Below, in pieces: positions 51,386 through 60,670 of a DNA stretch of 64,000 bases. A program made the translations under genes and the position numbers. Source of the DNA: Natrinema salaciae. Its GTDB lineage: Archaea > Halobacteriota > Halobacteria > Halobacteriales > Natrialbaceae. The number at the start of each line of letters is the position of its first letter. Positions within the stretch are counted from its first letter, which is position 1. The notes beneath the pieces were generated by a model. The model ran no database searches. It was not told the DNA's origin and was given only the letters and a program-made list of their open reading frames with translations. The stretch covers positions 496,001-560,000 of the forward strand of contig NZ_FOFD01000003.1 of NCBI RefSeq assembly GCF_900110865.1. Direction: 5' to 3'.

Positions 51386-53903
51386 GTCAATCGACGATCA
51401 GCGCCGCATCGAGGAGAGTATCGACCGCGCGGCCGACCGCATCGGTGCGGCCTGGCCGCTGCACTCGTTCGTCACGGCCAACCCCCTCTCGGGGTTCGAG
51501 GACGAGCCGTTCCACCGGGCCGTCGCGGAGGGCCGGCGGCTGTTCGGCGGCCGGGGCTACCCGCGTCCGTCGGTCTTCCGTCGGGCCTGGGAGGACGGCC
51601 GGATCGATCCCGACGTCCTGGCCGCCAAACTCGAGGCCCACGGGATCGACCGGGAGCCCGAGCCACTCCTCGAAGAGATGGCCGAAACCGAAGCCGAACG
51701 CGGGGAGACCGAGCGCGACGACGCAACTGAAGACGTCGACCGGGTGCTCTCGAAGTGGCTCGCTGCCTTCCTCGACGAGGGCGAGGCGAAGTGGCCGATG
51801 CCCAACCGCGAGGAGGGCTTTTACGCTGCGTGGCGCGCGGTCGCACCCTACGACGGCGACGTGCCCGGCTGTGACGACACTGCGGACCTCCCCGAGACGG
51901 CGACCGTGGCGCTCGAGGCGGTACTGAGCGACTATCCCGAGGGGCGGTGGGTCGACGTCCTCGAGCACCACCTCGCCGCGCTTCCGGGCTGGAGCGGGTT
52001 GGTCAAGCAGCGGGCCGACGACGACACCGATCCGTGGCAGGCAGCGTATCCGATCACGCTCGAGGGGTATCTAGCGGTGCGCCTGACGCTGGCCGACCTG
52101 CTCGACGCCCCGATCGATCCCGACGATGCGAGCGAGGACGGCACCCCTGACGCCGGCGATGACGACGATGTTCCACTCCCTCAGATCTGGCTGACCGCCT
52201 GGGAGAAGAGCTACCGCGACCGCCTGCTCGAGGGGATCGACGGCTCCGTTACGGACCCATCGGACGCGAGTGACGACGACCGGTCGGCCGCTCAGCTCGT
52301 GTTCTGTATCGACACCCGCTCGGAGGTCATCCGCCGCCACATCGAGGCCCAGGGGCCCTACGAGACCCACGGCTACGCGGGCTTCTTCGGCGTGCCGATT
52401 CGCTACCGAGGGTACGACTCCCACGCCGAGGCCGATGCCTGCCCGCCGATCGTCGATCCGGAGCACCGCATCGTCGACCGGCCCGAAACGGGCGCTGTCG
52501 ACGGCGCGACCGACGGAGACGGATCGGACCCGGTGACCGCCCACGACCGCTGGAACGGACTGGTGACCGCGGCCCGAAAACACTTCAAGACGCTCAAGAC
52601 CAACGTCGTCGCTGCCTTCACCTTCGTCGAGGGCGCCGGCAGCGCCTACGGATCGGCGATGGCCGCTCGGACCCTGTCGCCCTCGACGATCGCCAAGCTC
52701 GGCACCGCCGTCGACGAACGCGTACCGAGCCCACACGAGTTCAGTTCCCCTGCGATCGATTACGACGCGTACGACGATCACACACACGGCGACCACGACC
52801 TCCAGCAGGGAATGAGCCTCGAGGAGAAAGTCGAGTACGCCGCGACTGCCTTCGAACTCATGGGGTGGACGGAGTTTGCCCGTCTGGTGGTCTTTACGGG
52901 TCACGCGAGCGAGACGACGAACAACCCCTTCGACTCGAGCCTCGACTGTGGTGCCTGCGCCGGAAACCCTGGCGGACCGAACGCCCGCGTGCTCGCGGCG
53001 ATCTGTAACGACGAGGACGTCGTGGCTGCCCTCCGCGATCGCGGATTCGATATCCCCACGGACACCGTCTTCCTCGCGGGCGAGCACAACACGACGACCG
53101 ACGAGATCACCATCTTCGACGGCGACGTACCCGAAAGCCACCGCGAGGATCTAGCGCGGTTGCACGAGGACCTCGAGGCGGCCCGTATCGGTGCCGCGGC
53201 CGAGCGCACCGCGTCGGCGAGCGACGACGACGCGACGGGCGCGAACCTCGAGAACGCGGTCGACGAGGTCGAACGCAAAGCAGCCGACTGGGCCGAGACT
53301 CGCCCCGAGTGGGGGCTGGCCGGCAACGCCTCCTTCGTCATCGGGCCGCGCGAGTTGACCGACGACCGGACCCTCGACGGCCGCGCGTTCCTCCACTCCT
53401 ACGACTGGACGACCGATCCGGACGGCGACGCCCTCGAGGCGATCCTCACGGGCCCGCTGGTCGTCACTCAGTGGATCAACAACCAGTACTACTTCGCGAC
53501 CGTCGACAACGGCGTCTACGGGAGCGGGTCGAAGGTCACCCAGAACCCGGTCGGGAACGTCGGCGTCGTTCAGGGCAACGGCGGCGACCTGATGACCGGC
53601 CTGCCGCTCCAGTCGCTGAAGCTCGACGACGACCGGCCGTACCACCAGCCGCTGCGGCTGACGGCCGTGATCCACGCGCCGGTCGACCGCGTGACCGAAA
53701 TCCTCCGCGAGCACGAGGACGTTCGGACGCTCCTCGACAACGGCTGGATCGGCGACCTGACTGTCGTCGACCCCGAACAGGACAACGACCCGTTCCACTA
53801 CGCGGGCGACCTCGAGTGGGAGGCCGACGCCGAACTCGAGGTCGAAGCGACGGCGGAGACCGAACCGACGACGCCGACCGCACGGACGGCGGACGACGAC
53901 TGA
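51378..53903 (+). CDS. dabA: DabA: catalytic subunit of the DAB inorganic-carbon transporter (DUF2309)
   Basis: An 841-residue protein of the DUF2309/UPF0753 family. The carbonic anhydrase-like zinc site is readable: Cys310 and Asp312 in LVFCIDTRSE, His509 in FTGHASE, and Cys524 in LDCGACAG. The 15-residue gap between the last two equals that of the characterised DabA. HSFVTANPLSGFED near residue 30 is the family N-terminus. The start codon lies inside the last codons of dabB (8-base overlap), so they are coupled. It is peripheral on the cytoplasmic face, bound to DabB. Confidence 0.92.
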   Translation: MSESIDDQRRIEESIDRAADRIGAAWPLHSFVTANPLSGFEDEPFHRAVAEGRRLFGGRGYPRPSVFRRAWEDGRIDPDVLAAKLEAHGIDREPEPLLEEMAETEAERGETERDDATEDVDRVLSKWLAAFLDEGEAKWPMPNREEGFYAAWRAVAPYDGDVPGCDDTADLPETATVALEAVLSDYPEGRWVDVLEHHLAALPGWSGLVKQRADDDTDPWQAAYPITLEGYLAVRLTLADLLDAPIDPDDASEDGTPDAGDDDDVPLPQIWLTAWEKSYRDRLLEGIDGSVTDPSDASDDDRSAAQLVFCIDTRSEVIRRHIEAQGPYETHGYAGFFGVPIRYRGYDSHAEADACPPIVDPEHRIVDRPETGAVDGATDGDGSDPVTAHDRWNGLVTAARKHFKTLKTNVVAAFTFVEGAGSAYGSAMAARTLSPSTIAKLGTAVDERVPSPHEFSSPAIDYDAYDDHTHGDHDLQQGMSLEEKVEYAATAFELMGWTEFARLVVFTGHASETTNNPFDSSLDCGACAGNPGGPNARVLAAICNDEDVVAALRDRGFDIPTDTVFLAGEHNTTTDEITIFDGDVPESHREDLARLHEDLEAARIGAAAERTASASDDDATGANLENAVDEVERKAADWAETRPEWGLAGNASFVIGPRELTDDRTLDGRAFLHSYDWTTDPDGDALEAILTGPLVVTQWINNQYYFATVDNGVYGSGSKVTQNPVGNVGVVQGNGGDLMTGLPLQSLKLDDDRPYHQPLRLTAVIHAPVDRVTEILREHEDVRTLLDNGWIGDLTVVDPEQDNDPFHYAGDLEWEADAELEVEATAETEPTTPTARTADDD

Positions 53904-53997
53904 CGCCGTCTCGAGGGGTGATCACGTTAGTTGCCTGCACGGGCCACAGCGTCGCCGTGTCGCTCGGGGCACGGGTTCGTCCATCACGCCGTACGAC

Positions 53998-54225
53998 TCA
54001 CCGCTCATCGATTACAGCGAGCATCGCGCACCCGATCGTGACCGTGGCACCTAAAAACAGGACCATCACGAGGGGCTCCGCTACTTCGGAAGACGCCAGA
54101 TGAACGCCGAACAGCCAGTAGAGTAGGGCACCGAGAAGCGCGAACGCCGGCGAACCGATGTAGAAATACCAGTTGTTGTTCCAGCCTCCCGAACCGAACA
54201 ATTTCGACCGCAACGGGAGCGGCAT
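53998..54225 (-). CDS. Small two-span membrane protein (75 aa)
   Basis: The protein begins MPLPLRSKLFGSGGWNNNWY, then has spans around FYIGSPAFALLGALLYWLFG and LVMVLFLGATVTIGCAMLAV, ending in IDER. It lies convergent to dabA between the carbon pump and the carbonic anhydrase; position alone does not prove a role in carbon uptake. No family recognised. Confidence 0.55.
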   Translation of the reverse strand: MPLPLRSKLFGSGGWNNNWYFYIGSPAFALLGALLYWLFGVHLASSEVAEPLVMVLFLGATVTIGCAMLAVIDER

Positions 54226-54256
54226 ACGATAACGAAACCGGCCCGTTCACAAATAC

Positions 54257-54472
54257 GTGGCGTACTGTCTCGGGTTCAACCAACCGATTGACCCACAGCA
54301 ATTTGTCCCAGAACAGATCACGCAGCCACCAACGCCGCACGCGTCGGAACGGCTAACGTTTCGACGCCGAATCGAGTCGTACGGGACGAGTGCTCGAGAC
54401 CGACTCGTCGTTCGCGAACTCGTCGATCGGTACCGGGCCGACCTGAGCGAGACGCTACCGGCGGCCGACTGA
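54257..54472 (+). CDS. Possible small protein (71 aa)
   Basis: A GTG-started frame reading VAYCLGFNQPIDPQQFVPEQ and ending RYRADLSETLPAAD. Codon use in the second half (VVRELVDRYRADLSETL) is haloarchaeal, the first half is less so. It is divergent from the membrane protein at 53998 with only 31 bases between the starts. It could be real or the decayed end of something larger. Confidence 0.3.
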   Translation: MAYCLGFNQPIDPQQFVPEQITQPPTPHASERLTFRRRIESYGTSARDRLVVRELVDRYRADLSETLPAAD

Positions 54473-54524
54473 AGCCGCGTCGGAGAGTGGACCCGTCGCG
54501 GCGGGCTGACGGGCGTCCCACCGG

Positions 54525-55229
54525 CTACCGAGCGAGCAGACTGCGAGTCGTCGCCTCGTACCCCTCGGGGACGACGTCGGCGAGCGCGTCGGGATCCGTC
54601 TCCCCGTCGACGGAGACGAGGTACGTGCGTCCGGGCTCGTCGCCGTAGACGCCCTGGAAGTCGTAGACGAAGCCGTAGATCTCGGCGTCTTCCGGGACGT
54701 CGTCGGCCTCGCACAGCGAGCGCACCTGATAGCCGACGTTGTACTCGACGAGCTGGTTGACGACCCGGTCGTCGTCCACGTCGGTGTCGATCCGACCGCT
54801 CTCAAGGGCGTCCTCGACGACGGGGACGAGCATATCGATCCACTTATCGACGCCTTGCGGGCCGGGCGGCTCCTCGCCGATCGCGACCCGGTAGGCGGCG
54901 GTGACGGCGCCGCAGCCGGTGTGGCCCACGACGGCGACGACGCCGGTGCCGGTGTGGTGGATCGGATAGAGGATCCCGCCGTCGATGACCCGCTCGCCGT
55001 CGTCCTCGTCCCAGACCTGATTCCCGATGTTGCTCGGCGTGAAGACGGCACCGGGTCGATCGATGCCCCACATCCCCTCGTGGGAGACCCGCGAGTCCGA
55101 ACAGCAGACCGCGACGACGTTCGGGTGCTGGCTCGTCTGGACGTCAGCGAAGTAGTCCTCGGGCAGCGCCTCGACGTGGCGCTGGTTGCCCGCGAGTAAC
55201 TCCTCGAGGATACCGCGATCGGTCGCCAT
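54525..55229 (-). CDS. Beta-class carbonic anhydrase
   Basis: A 234-residue zinc enzyme interconverting CO2 and bicarbonate. Zinc ligands are Cys43 in CCSDSR and His103/Cys106 in GHTGCGAV; the Asp45-Arg47 dyad of the catalytic site is present. The ATG at MATDRGILEELL was chosen because it matches the family start. Length is typical. Lying 620 bases beyond dabA on the opposite strand, it could balance the bicarbonate pool made by DabAB or supply bicarbonate for carboxylases. Confidence 0.94.
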   Translation of the reverse strand: MATDRGILEELLAGNQRHVEALPEDYFADVQTSQHPNVVAVCCSDSRVSHEGMWGIDRPGAVFTPSNIGNQVWDEDDGERVIDGGILYPIHHTGTGVVAVVGHTGCGAVTAAYRVAIGEEPPGPQGVDKWIDMLVPVVEDALESGRIDTDVDDDRVVNQLVEYNVGYQVRSLCEADDVPEDAEIYGFVYDFQGVYGDEPGRTYLVSVDGETDPDALADVVPEGYEATTRSLLAR

Positions 55230-55363
55230 GGTTCCCGTACGCGAACGACGGGCAAAAAGGTTCGAGCCGGGGGACTCGCGTCGATTCGGGGCGGTCGTCC
55301 CCGGGCGACTCCCGAAGGTTCCGGGAAGCCAATCTTCACTTACCGGCACCGCCATGTGTGGGT

Positions 55364-56380
55364 ATGGCAGAAACCAGACAGTGGCAGCTCGCCAGTCGGC
55401 CGGTCGGTGAACCGACCGCGGAGAACTTCGAACTCGTCACCGTCGATCGCCCCGAGCCTGACGACGGCGAGGTCCTCGTGAAGACCCTGTACCAGTCCGT
55501 CGATCCCTATATGCGCGGGCGCATGCGCGATGCGGAATCGTACGCGGAGCCGTGGGACGTCGGCGACCCGATGCGAGCCGGCGTCGTCGGCGAGGTCCTC
55601 GAGTCCGAGGCGGACGGGTTCGAGGAAGGCGACGTCGTCACCGGCGACCTCCTGTGGGCGGAACACGCGGTCGGCGACGCGGACGAACTCCGGAAGGTAA
55701 ATCCGGAGCTCGGCCCGGTCTCGACGGCGCTGGGCGTGCTCGGAATGCCCGGCGTGACGGCCTACTGGGGGCTGCTCGACGTCGGCGACCCCAAGCCCGG
55801 CGACACCGTCTTCGTCTCGGCCGCCGCGGGGGCGGTCGGTTCGGTCGTCGGCCAGCTCGCCCGGCTCAACGGCGCGCGCGTCGTCGGTACCGCCGGTAGC
55901 GACGAGAAGATCGAGTGGCTCACGGAGGAGCTGGGCTTCGACGCCGCGATCAACTACAAGGAGACCGACGACCTCTCCGGAGCGGTAGCCGAGGCCTGCC
56001 CGAACGGGATCGACGTCTACTTCGACAACGTCGGCGGCCCCATCACCGACGCCGTCTGGCCCCGGCTGAACGAGTTCTCACGGGTCGCGATCTGCGGCCA
56101 GATCGCGCTGTACAACGAGACGGAGGTCCCGACCGGCCCCCGAAAGCTCGCGACGCTCATCGAGAAACGCGCGAAAGTCGAAGGCCTGCTCGTCAGCGAC
56201 TACCAGGATCGCTGGGGCGAGGCGCTCAAGCGACTCGCTCGGTTCATTCAGGAAGACGAGATCCGCTACCGCGAGAACGTCGTCGAGGGCTTCGAGAACG
56301 CACCCGACGCGTTCCTCGGGCTGTTCGAGGGTGAGAACATCGGGAAACAGTTGGTGAAGGTCGCCGAGTTCGACGGCTAG
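55364..56380 (+). CDS. NADP-dependent oxidoreductase, zinc-free MDR type (CurA-like)
   Basis: A 338-residue medium-chain reductase of the leukotriene B4 dehydrogenase / curcumin reductase group, which reduces carbon-carbon double bonds next to carbonyls with NADPH. Signatures are SVDPYMRGRM, GMPGVTAYWGLLDVGDPKPG and the cofactor loop VSAAAGAVGSVVGQLARLNG; IDVYFDNVGG and ICGQIALYN are also present. It lacks zinc ligands. I chose ATG at MAETRQWQLASRP; an ORF start 6 bases upstream is possible. Divergent from the carbonic anhydrase. Confidence 0.9.
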   Translation: MAETRQWQLASRPVGEPTAENFELVTVDRPEPDDGEVLVKTLYQSVDPYMRGRMRDAESYAEPWDVGDPMRAGVVGEVLESEADGFEEGDVVTGDLLWAEHAVGDADELRKVNPELGPVSTALGVLGMPGVTAYWGLLDVGDPKPGDTVFVSAAAGAVGSVVGQLARLNGARVVGTAGSDEKIEWLTEELGFDAAINYKETDDLSGAVAEACPNGIDVYFDNVGGPITDAVWPRLNEFSRVAICGQIALYNETEVPTGPRKLATLIEKRAKVEGLLVSDYQDRWGEALKRLARFIQEDEIRYRENVVEGFENAPDAFLGLFEGENIGKQLVKVAEFDG

Positions 56381-56402
56381 AACCGCGCGGCGGGCCGCAG
56401 GA

Positions 56403-57077
56403 TCAGACGTGTGATCCGAGCCCGTCCATCGCCGCGCGAACGAGTTTCGCTTCCGCTTTTCGCAGGTGTTCGCTCGCCGTCGCCGGTGCACACTCGAGTT
56501 CAGTAGCGACATCGGCATGGGTCGCGGCGCGGGGCTGATCGTAGTAGCCCAACTCGAGGGCGGCCACGACCGCCTCCCGTTGTCGCTCGCTCAACGTTCC
56601 CGCCGGCCGATCCGGATCACCGCGAACGGTTTCGATCTCGTCGATCTGCAGTTCGATGACGTCCCCCGCTCGATCGAACGCCGCCTGCAGCGATTCCGGC
56701 TCGCCGACGACCCGAAAGTGGATGGCTCCGTCGCGGTAGACGATCGGTTTGCGGGCGACGAGTCGGGACTGCATCCGGGCCCGGTGGATCGTCTCGTACA
56801 TCGGCGTCTCGAGGGGCCGCGTTTCGACGAACGCGTACGTCCACCCGTCTTCGCTCGAGGACAGTTCTACCGATTCGATACCGGCCGTCTCGGTCGCGTC
56901 TTCCCGAAACCGCTCGGGATCGCCCTCGATCGCGAAGAGCAACGTTTCCACGCCGTCGCGCGTGGGATTCCCGCTGAGAAGGCGTGCTTCCCGAATCCGC
57001 GACGAATTCGCCAGCAGGTTGTAAAACGTCGGCGCGGCGTCCGGGTCGATGGTGACTCGACCGCGAATGTGTTTCAT
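56403..57077 (-). CDS. HTH-10 (bacterio-opsin activator-like) transcriptional regulator
   Basis: A 224-residue haloarchaeal regulator. The C-terminus holds the HTH-10 domain: TLSERQREAVVAALELGYYD followed by PRAATHADVATELECAPATA and SEHLRKAEAKLVRAAM. The N-terminal domain (MKHIRGRVTIDPDAAPTFYN) is the Bat-type ligand or assembly domain of unknown signal. Convergent with the oxidoreductase gene and divergent from the RND exporter, so it could control the exporter; this is inference from position. Confidence 0.88.
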   Translation of the reverse strand: MKHIRGRVTIDPDAAPTFYNLLANSSRIREARLLSGNPTRDGVETLLFAIEGDPERFREDATETAGIESVELSSSEDGWTYAFVETRPLETPMYETIHRARMQSRLVARKPIVYRDGAIHFRVVGEPESLQAAFDRAGDVIELQIDEIETVRGDPDRPAGTLSERQREAVVAALELGYYDQPRAATHADVATELECAPATASEHLRKAEAKLVRAAMDGLGSHV

Positions 57078-57213
57078 TGTGTCGTCCAACCGCTGGTGAT
57101 CTTATAAAAACACCATTTATACGTCGCAGAATGCCTTCCGGCGCTGCGTCGGTGTGTTCGGATACGATGCTCGAAATCACACGCGTTCCGTCGTCGACGG
57201 AGGGATGGAACTG

Positions 57214-59799
57214 ATGGCGTGGGTCGACCGCGTCAGTTCGGTCGTCACCGAACGCAGTCGGCTCGTTATCGTCCTCTTCCTCGTGCTCACGCTGGGTATC
57301 GGTGCCGGTGCGGCCACCATCGAGGAGTCCAATCGGCTCGCGATCGACGCCGACTCCGAGACGGCAGCGGCCGATGACTCCATCGCCGCGAACTTCGCAG
57401 AACGCGACATCAACGCGACGACGTCGGTGATCGCCGTCCGAAACACCGACGGGAACGCTCTCTCCCGGGCGTCGCTGCTCCGGGAACTCGAGTTCCAGCG
57501 GGAACTCGTGGCCAACGAATCGGTCAACGAGACCCTCGTGGCCGACCAGTCGGGCGGTGTCGCGAACGTCGTCGCCACGACGGCGATCGCCGGTACGGAC
57601 GGTGCGAGCGGTGAGTCGGGGAGTGAGGCGAACCGCGAGGACGGACGAGGGACGACAACGCCCTCGCTCGAGGCGCAGATCGACGCCCTCGAGTCGATGA
57701 GCGACGAGGAGGTCGCCGCGCTCGTCGCCGGGATCACCGATCCGGACGGCGATCACCCGGAACGACAGCGCGTCTACTCGCTGTTGCCCCGGGAGTACGA
57801 ACCCGGTTCGGCGACGGCGGATGCGCGGCTGATCGTCCTCACGCAGGAGACCGAGAAACCGATTCGAACCGACGTGTCGGTTTCCGAGACGGTCGCCGAG
57901 GGGCAGATCGACGCCCACGATATCGCACAGTCACAGACCGGTCCGGAAACGTACCTGATGGTCGGAAGCGGGCTCGTGGGTGAACAGGAAAACGCCGCGA
58001 TCGAGGACAGCCTCGCGATCGTCGGTCCACTCGCGGTTCTGTTCGTCATCGCCGCCCTCTCGATCACCTACCGCGACCCGCTGGACGTCGTGCTCGGACT
58101 GGTGGGCGTCGCCCTCGTTCTCGTCTGGACGTTCGGCACGATCGGGTGGGCCGGAATCGCGTTCAATCAGCTGATGGTCGCGATCCCGATACTGCTCGTC
58201 GGGTTGTCGGTCGACTACTCGTTTCACGCCATCATGCGGTACCGGGAAGAATACGGAGGGGACGGTGATATCCGCGACGCGATGGACCGCTCGTTGCGCG
58301 GCGTCGGTCCGGCGCTCGCGCTCGTCACGATCACGACGGCGATCGGGTTCCTCGCGAACCTCACGAGTCCGGCGACCGATCTCCAGCAGTTCGGGATCGT
58401 CGCCGCGATCGGCATCGTGGCGACGCTGCTGATCTTCGGGCTCTTCGTTCCCGCCTGTAAAGTGGAACTCGACCGCGCTCTGGCGGCTCGCGGCTTCGAC
58501 CGCTCCGCTCGCGCCGTCGGAACCGGCGGTCGCGTCGGCGCGCTTCTCGGCGGTGGCTCGAAGCTGGCTCGGCGGGCACCGGTTGCAGTCGTCGTGATCG
58601 CACTGCTCGTCACCGCCGGCGGCGTCGCCGGGGCGGCGCAACTCGAGACGTCCGCCGACGACGATCTGTACATCGCGGACGACCCACCGGCGTGGACCGC
58701 GGAGCTTCCGGACGCGATAGAGCCGGGAGAGTACTCACTGCACGACGACCGCGAGTACATCTACGAGACGTTTCGCACACCGGATCAGCGGGTCGAAATC
58801 CTGATCGAGGGCGACGTCACGGAGCCGTCGACGCTCGAGCGACTCGACGCTGCCGAGTCCGAGGCCGCCGACGCCGCCGTCACCATCGACCGTCCGATGG
58901 GTGAGCCGGCGGTCGACTCGCCGCTCTCGGCGATGGAACGCACCGCGGCGGACGACGAGGCGTTCAACGAGACGTTCGACGATGCGGACACCGACGGCGA
59001 CGGCGTCCCCGATCGGAACCTCGAGAGCGTCTACGACGCGTTCTTCGCGGCGAACCCGTCGCTCGCTGGACAGTACGTCCACCGGACGGACGAGGGATAC
59101 GCGGCGCTCAGGCTCGGCATGGGCGTCGACGGCACCGCCGACGTCTCGACGATCGACGATCAGGTCGGCGACGTCGCAGCGGTGGTCGAGACCGACGACC
59201 GGCGAGCGACCCCGACGGGTCAGTCGCTGGTCGCGGCTGCGGCGACCGATCAGCTCATCACTACCGTCTTCGAGAGCATCGCGGCGACGTTCGTCGGGAT
59301 CCTCGGCCTGCTCACCGTCGTCTTCCGCGCTACGAGAGGGCGCGCATCGCTGGGGATCGTCACGCTCGTACCCGTGACCGTCGCCGTGAGCTGGCTGTTC
59401 GGAACGCTGTCCCTGCTCGAGATCCCGATCAGCATGACCACCGCGATCGTCGGCAGCATCGCGCTCGGACTGGGTGTCGACTACGCGATCCACGTCACCG
59501 AACGGTTCGCCGACGAACTCGAGGGGGGCGCCGACGCGGCGTCGGCGCTCCACCGGACGGTCGTCGGGACCGGCGGTGCGCTCCTGAGCAGCGCCGTCAC
59601 GACGGCAGCCGGCTTCGGCGTCCTCGGATTCGCGTTGCTTCCGGCGCTTCGACAGTTTGGCGTGAGTCTCGCACTGGGGATCGTCTACGCTTTCGTCGCG
59701 AGCGTCGTCGTCCTGCCGAGCCTGCTGGCCTGCTGGGTGCGATACGGCCCCGGAACGGCCACGAAGGCGACGGGAACCGCGACCCCCAGCGACGACTGA
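57214..59799 (+). CDS. RND-superfamily transporter (MMPL/HpnN type)
   Basis: An 861-residue proton-driven exporter with the RND layout: span 1 (RLVIVLFLVLTLGIGAGA), a large external loop, five spans (about 270-440 including VAIPILLVGLSVDYSFHAIM), and the same arrangement repeated, with a second external loop and SIALGLGVDYAIHVTERFAD in the second half. GLSVDYSFH and GLGVDYAIH carry the Asp of the proton relay. The ATG at MAWVDRVSS was preferred because GGAGGG lies 9 bases upstream. Typical substrates are lipids or drugs; unknown here. Divergent from the HTH-10 regulator. Confidence 0.9.
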   Translation: MAWVDRVSSVVTERSRLVIVLFLVLTLGIGAGAATIEESNRLAIDADSETAAADDSIAANFAERDINATTSVIAVRNTDGNALSRASLLRELEFQRELVANESVNETLVADQSGGVANVVATTAIAGTDGASGESGSEANREDGRGTTTPSLEAQIDALESMSDEEVAALVAGITDPDGDHPERQRVYSLLPREYEPGSATADARLIVLTQETEKPIRTDVSVSETVAEGQIDAHDIAQSQTGPETYLMVGSGLVGEQENAAIEDSLAIVGPLAVLFVIAALSITYRDPLDVVLGLVGVALVLVWTFGTIGWAGIAFNQLMVAIPILLVGLSVDYSFHAIMRYREEYGGDGDIRDAMDRSLRGVGPALALVTITTAIGFLANLTSPATDLQQFGIVAAIGIVATLLIFGLFVPACKVELDRALAARGFDRSARAVGTGGRVGALLGGGSKLARRAPVAVVVIALLVTAGGVAGAAQLETSADDDLYIADDPPAWTAELPDAIEPGEYSLHDDREYIYETFRTPDQRVEILIEGDVTEPSTLERLDAAESEAADAAVTIDRPMGEPAVDSPLSAMERTAADDEAFNETFDDADTDGDGVPDRNLESVYDAFFAANPSLAGQYVHRTDEGYAALRLGMGVDGTADVSTIDDQVGDVAAVVETDDRRATPTGQSLVAAAATDQLITTVFESIAATFVGILGLLTVVFRATRGRASLGIVTLVPVTVAVSWLFGTLSLLEIPISMTTAIVGSIALGLGVDYAIHVTERFADELEGGADAASALHRTVVGTGGALLSSAVTTAAGFGVLGFALLPALRQFGVSLALGIVYAFVASVVVLPSLLACWVRYGPGTATKATGTATPSDD

Positions 59800-59866
59800 C
59801 GACCGGCGTCGAGCGCGGGCGGAATCGCCGCGAGAATCCGATACGGCGCGAGCGCCGGCGCAGGAC

Positions 59867-60670
59867 TCAGTCCGTCAGCCCGTATCCGATTTTGAACAGG
59901 TAGACGTCGATCGCCAGGACGAGGACGGTCCCCGCCGCGAGCACGCCGAGCGAGACCAGCGGCGCGAAGTCGGTGTAGGGTGCGGGCAAGATCCCGATCG
60001 CGACCAGATCCGAGTGCCCGAGTAGTCCGTACCGGACGCTGTCGACCATGTAGACCATCGGGTTCACCAGCGAGAGGGTCACCTGCCAGGCGTGGCCGAA
60101 CGTCTGGAGCGAGTAGAAGACCGCGCCGAAGAACACCAGCGGCCGGAGGATGAACTGGTTCATCACGGTCAGATCGTCGAAATCCCTGGCGATGAGCCCG
60201 CCGATGATGCCGAAGCCGGCGAACAGCGACGTGATGACGACCATCGTGGCCACGAGGTAGAGGCCGTGCTCGATACCGATCGGAACGAACACCCGGCCGA
60301 CGGCGGCGATGATGACGCCGACGACGAGGCCCCGCACCGCGCTGGCACCGACGTAGGCGACGACCATCTCGACGTAGGATAGCGGCGAGGTCAGCGTCTC
60401 GTGGATGTACTCGTTCCATCTGCCGTGGAAGATCGAGAACGAGGCGTTCTCGAAGGCGTTGGAGATCGCACCGAGCACGATGAGGCCGGGCACGATGAAG
60501 AGGATATAGGGATAGCCCGCGATCTCGTCGATCCGGCCGCCGAGGATCACCCCGAAGACGGCGAAGTAGAGGACGTTCGTGATCGCCGGCGGCATGAACG
60601 TGTTCTTCGGCCGGCGGACGAACCGAAGTATCTCACGGCGGAAGAGCGCGCGGAAGCCGACCGACAGCAT
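59867..60670 (-). CDS. ABC-2 type exporter permease
   Basis: A 267-residue membrane protein with six spans of the ABC-2 fold. Typical elements are PPAITNVLYFAVFGVILGGR, FENASFSIFHGRWNEYIHET, VYLVATM-like span 4 and LSLVNPMVYMVDSVRYGLLG. Its ATG overlaps the stop of the ATPase gene (ATGA), so the pair works as one exporter. Substrate unknown; drug or polysaccharide export is typical. Confidence 0.9.
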   Translation of the reverse strand: MLSVGFRALFRREILRFVRRPKNTFMPPAITNVLYFAVFGVILGGRIDEIAGYPYILFIVPGLIVLGAISNAFENASFSIFHGRWNEYIHETLTSPLSYVEMVVAYVGASAVRGLVVGVIIAAVGRVFVPIGIEHGLYLVATMVVITSLFAGFGIIGGLIARDFDDLTVMNQFILRPLVFFGAVFYSLQTFGHAWQVTLSLVNPMVYMVDSVRYGLLGHSDLVAIGILPAPYTDFAPLVSLGVLAAGTVLVLAIDVYLFKIGYGLTD

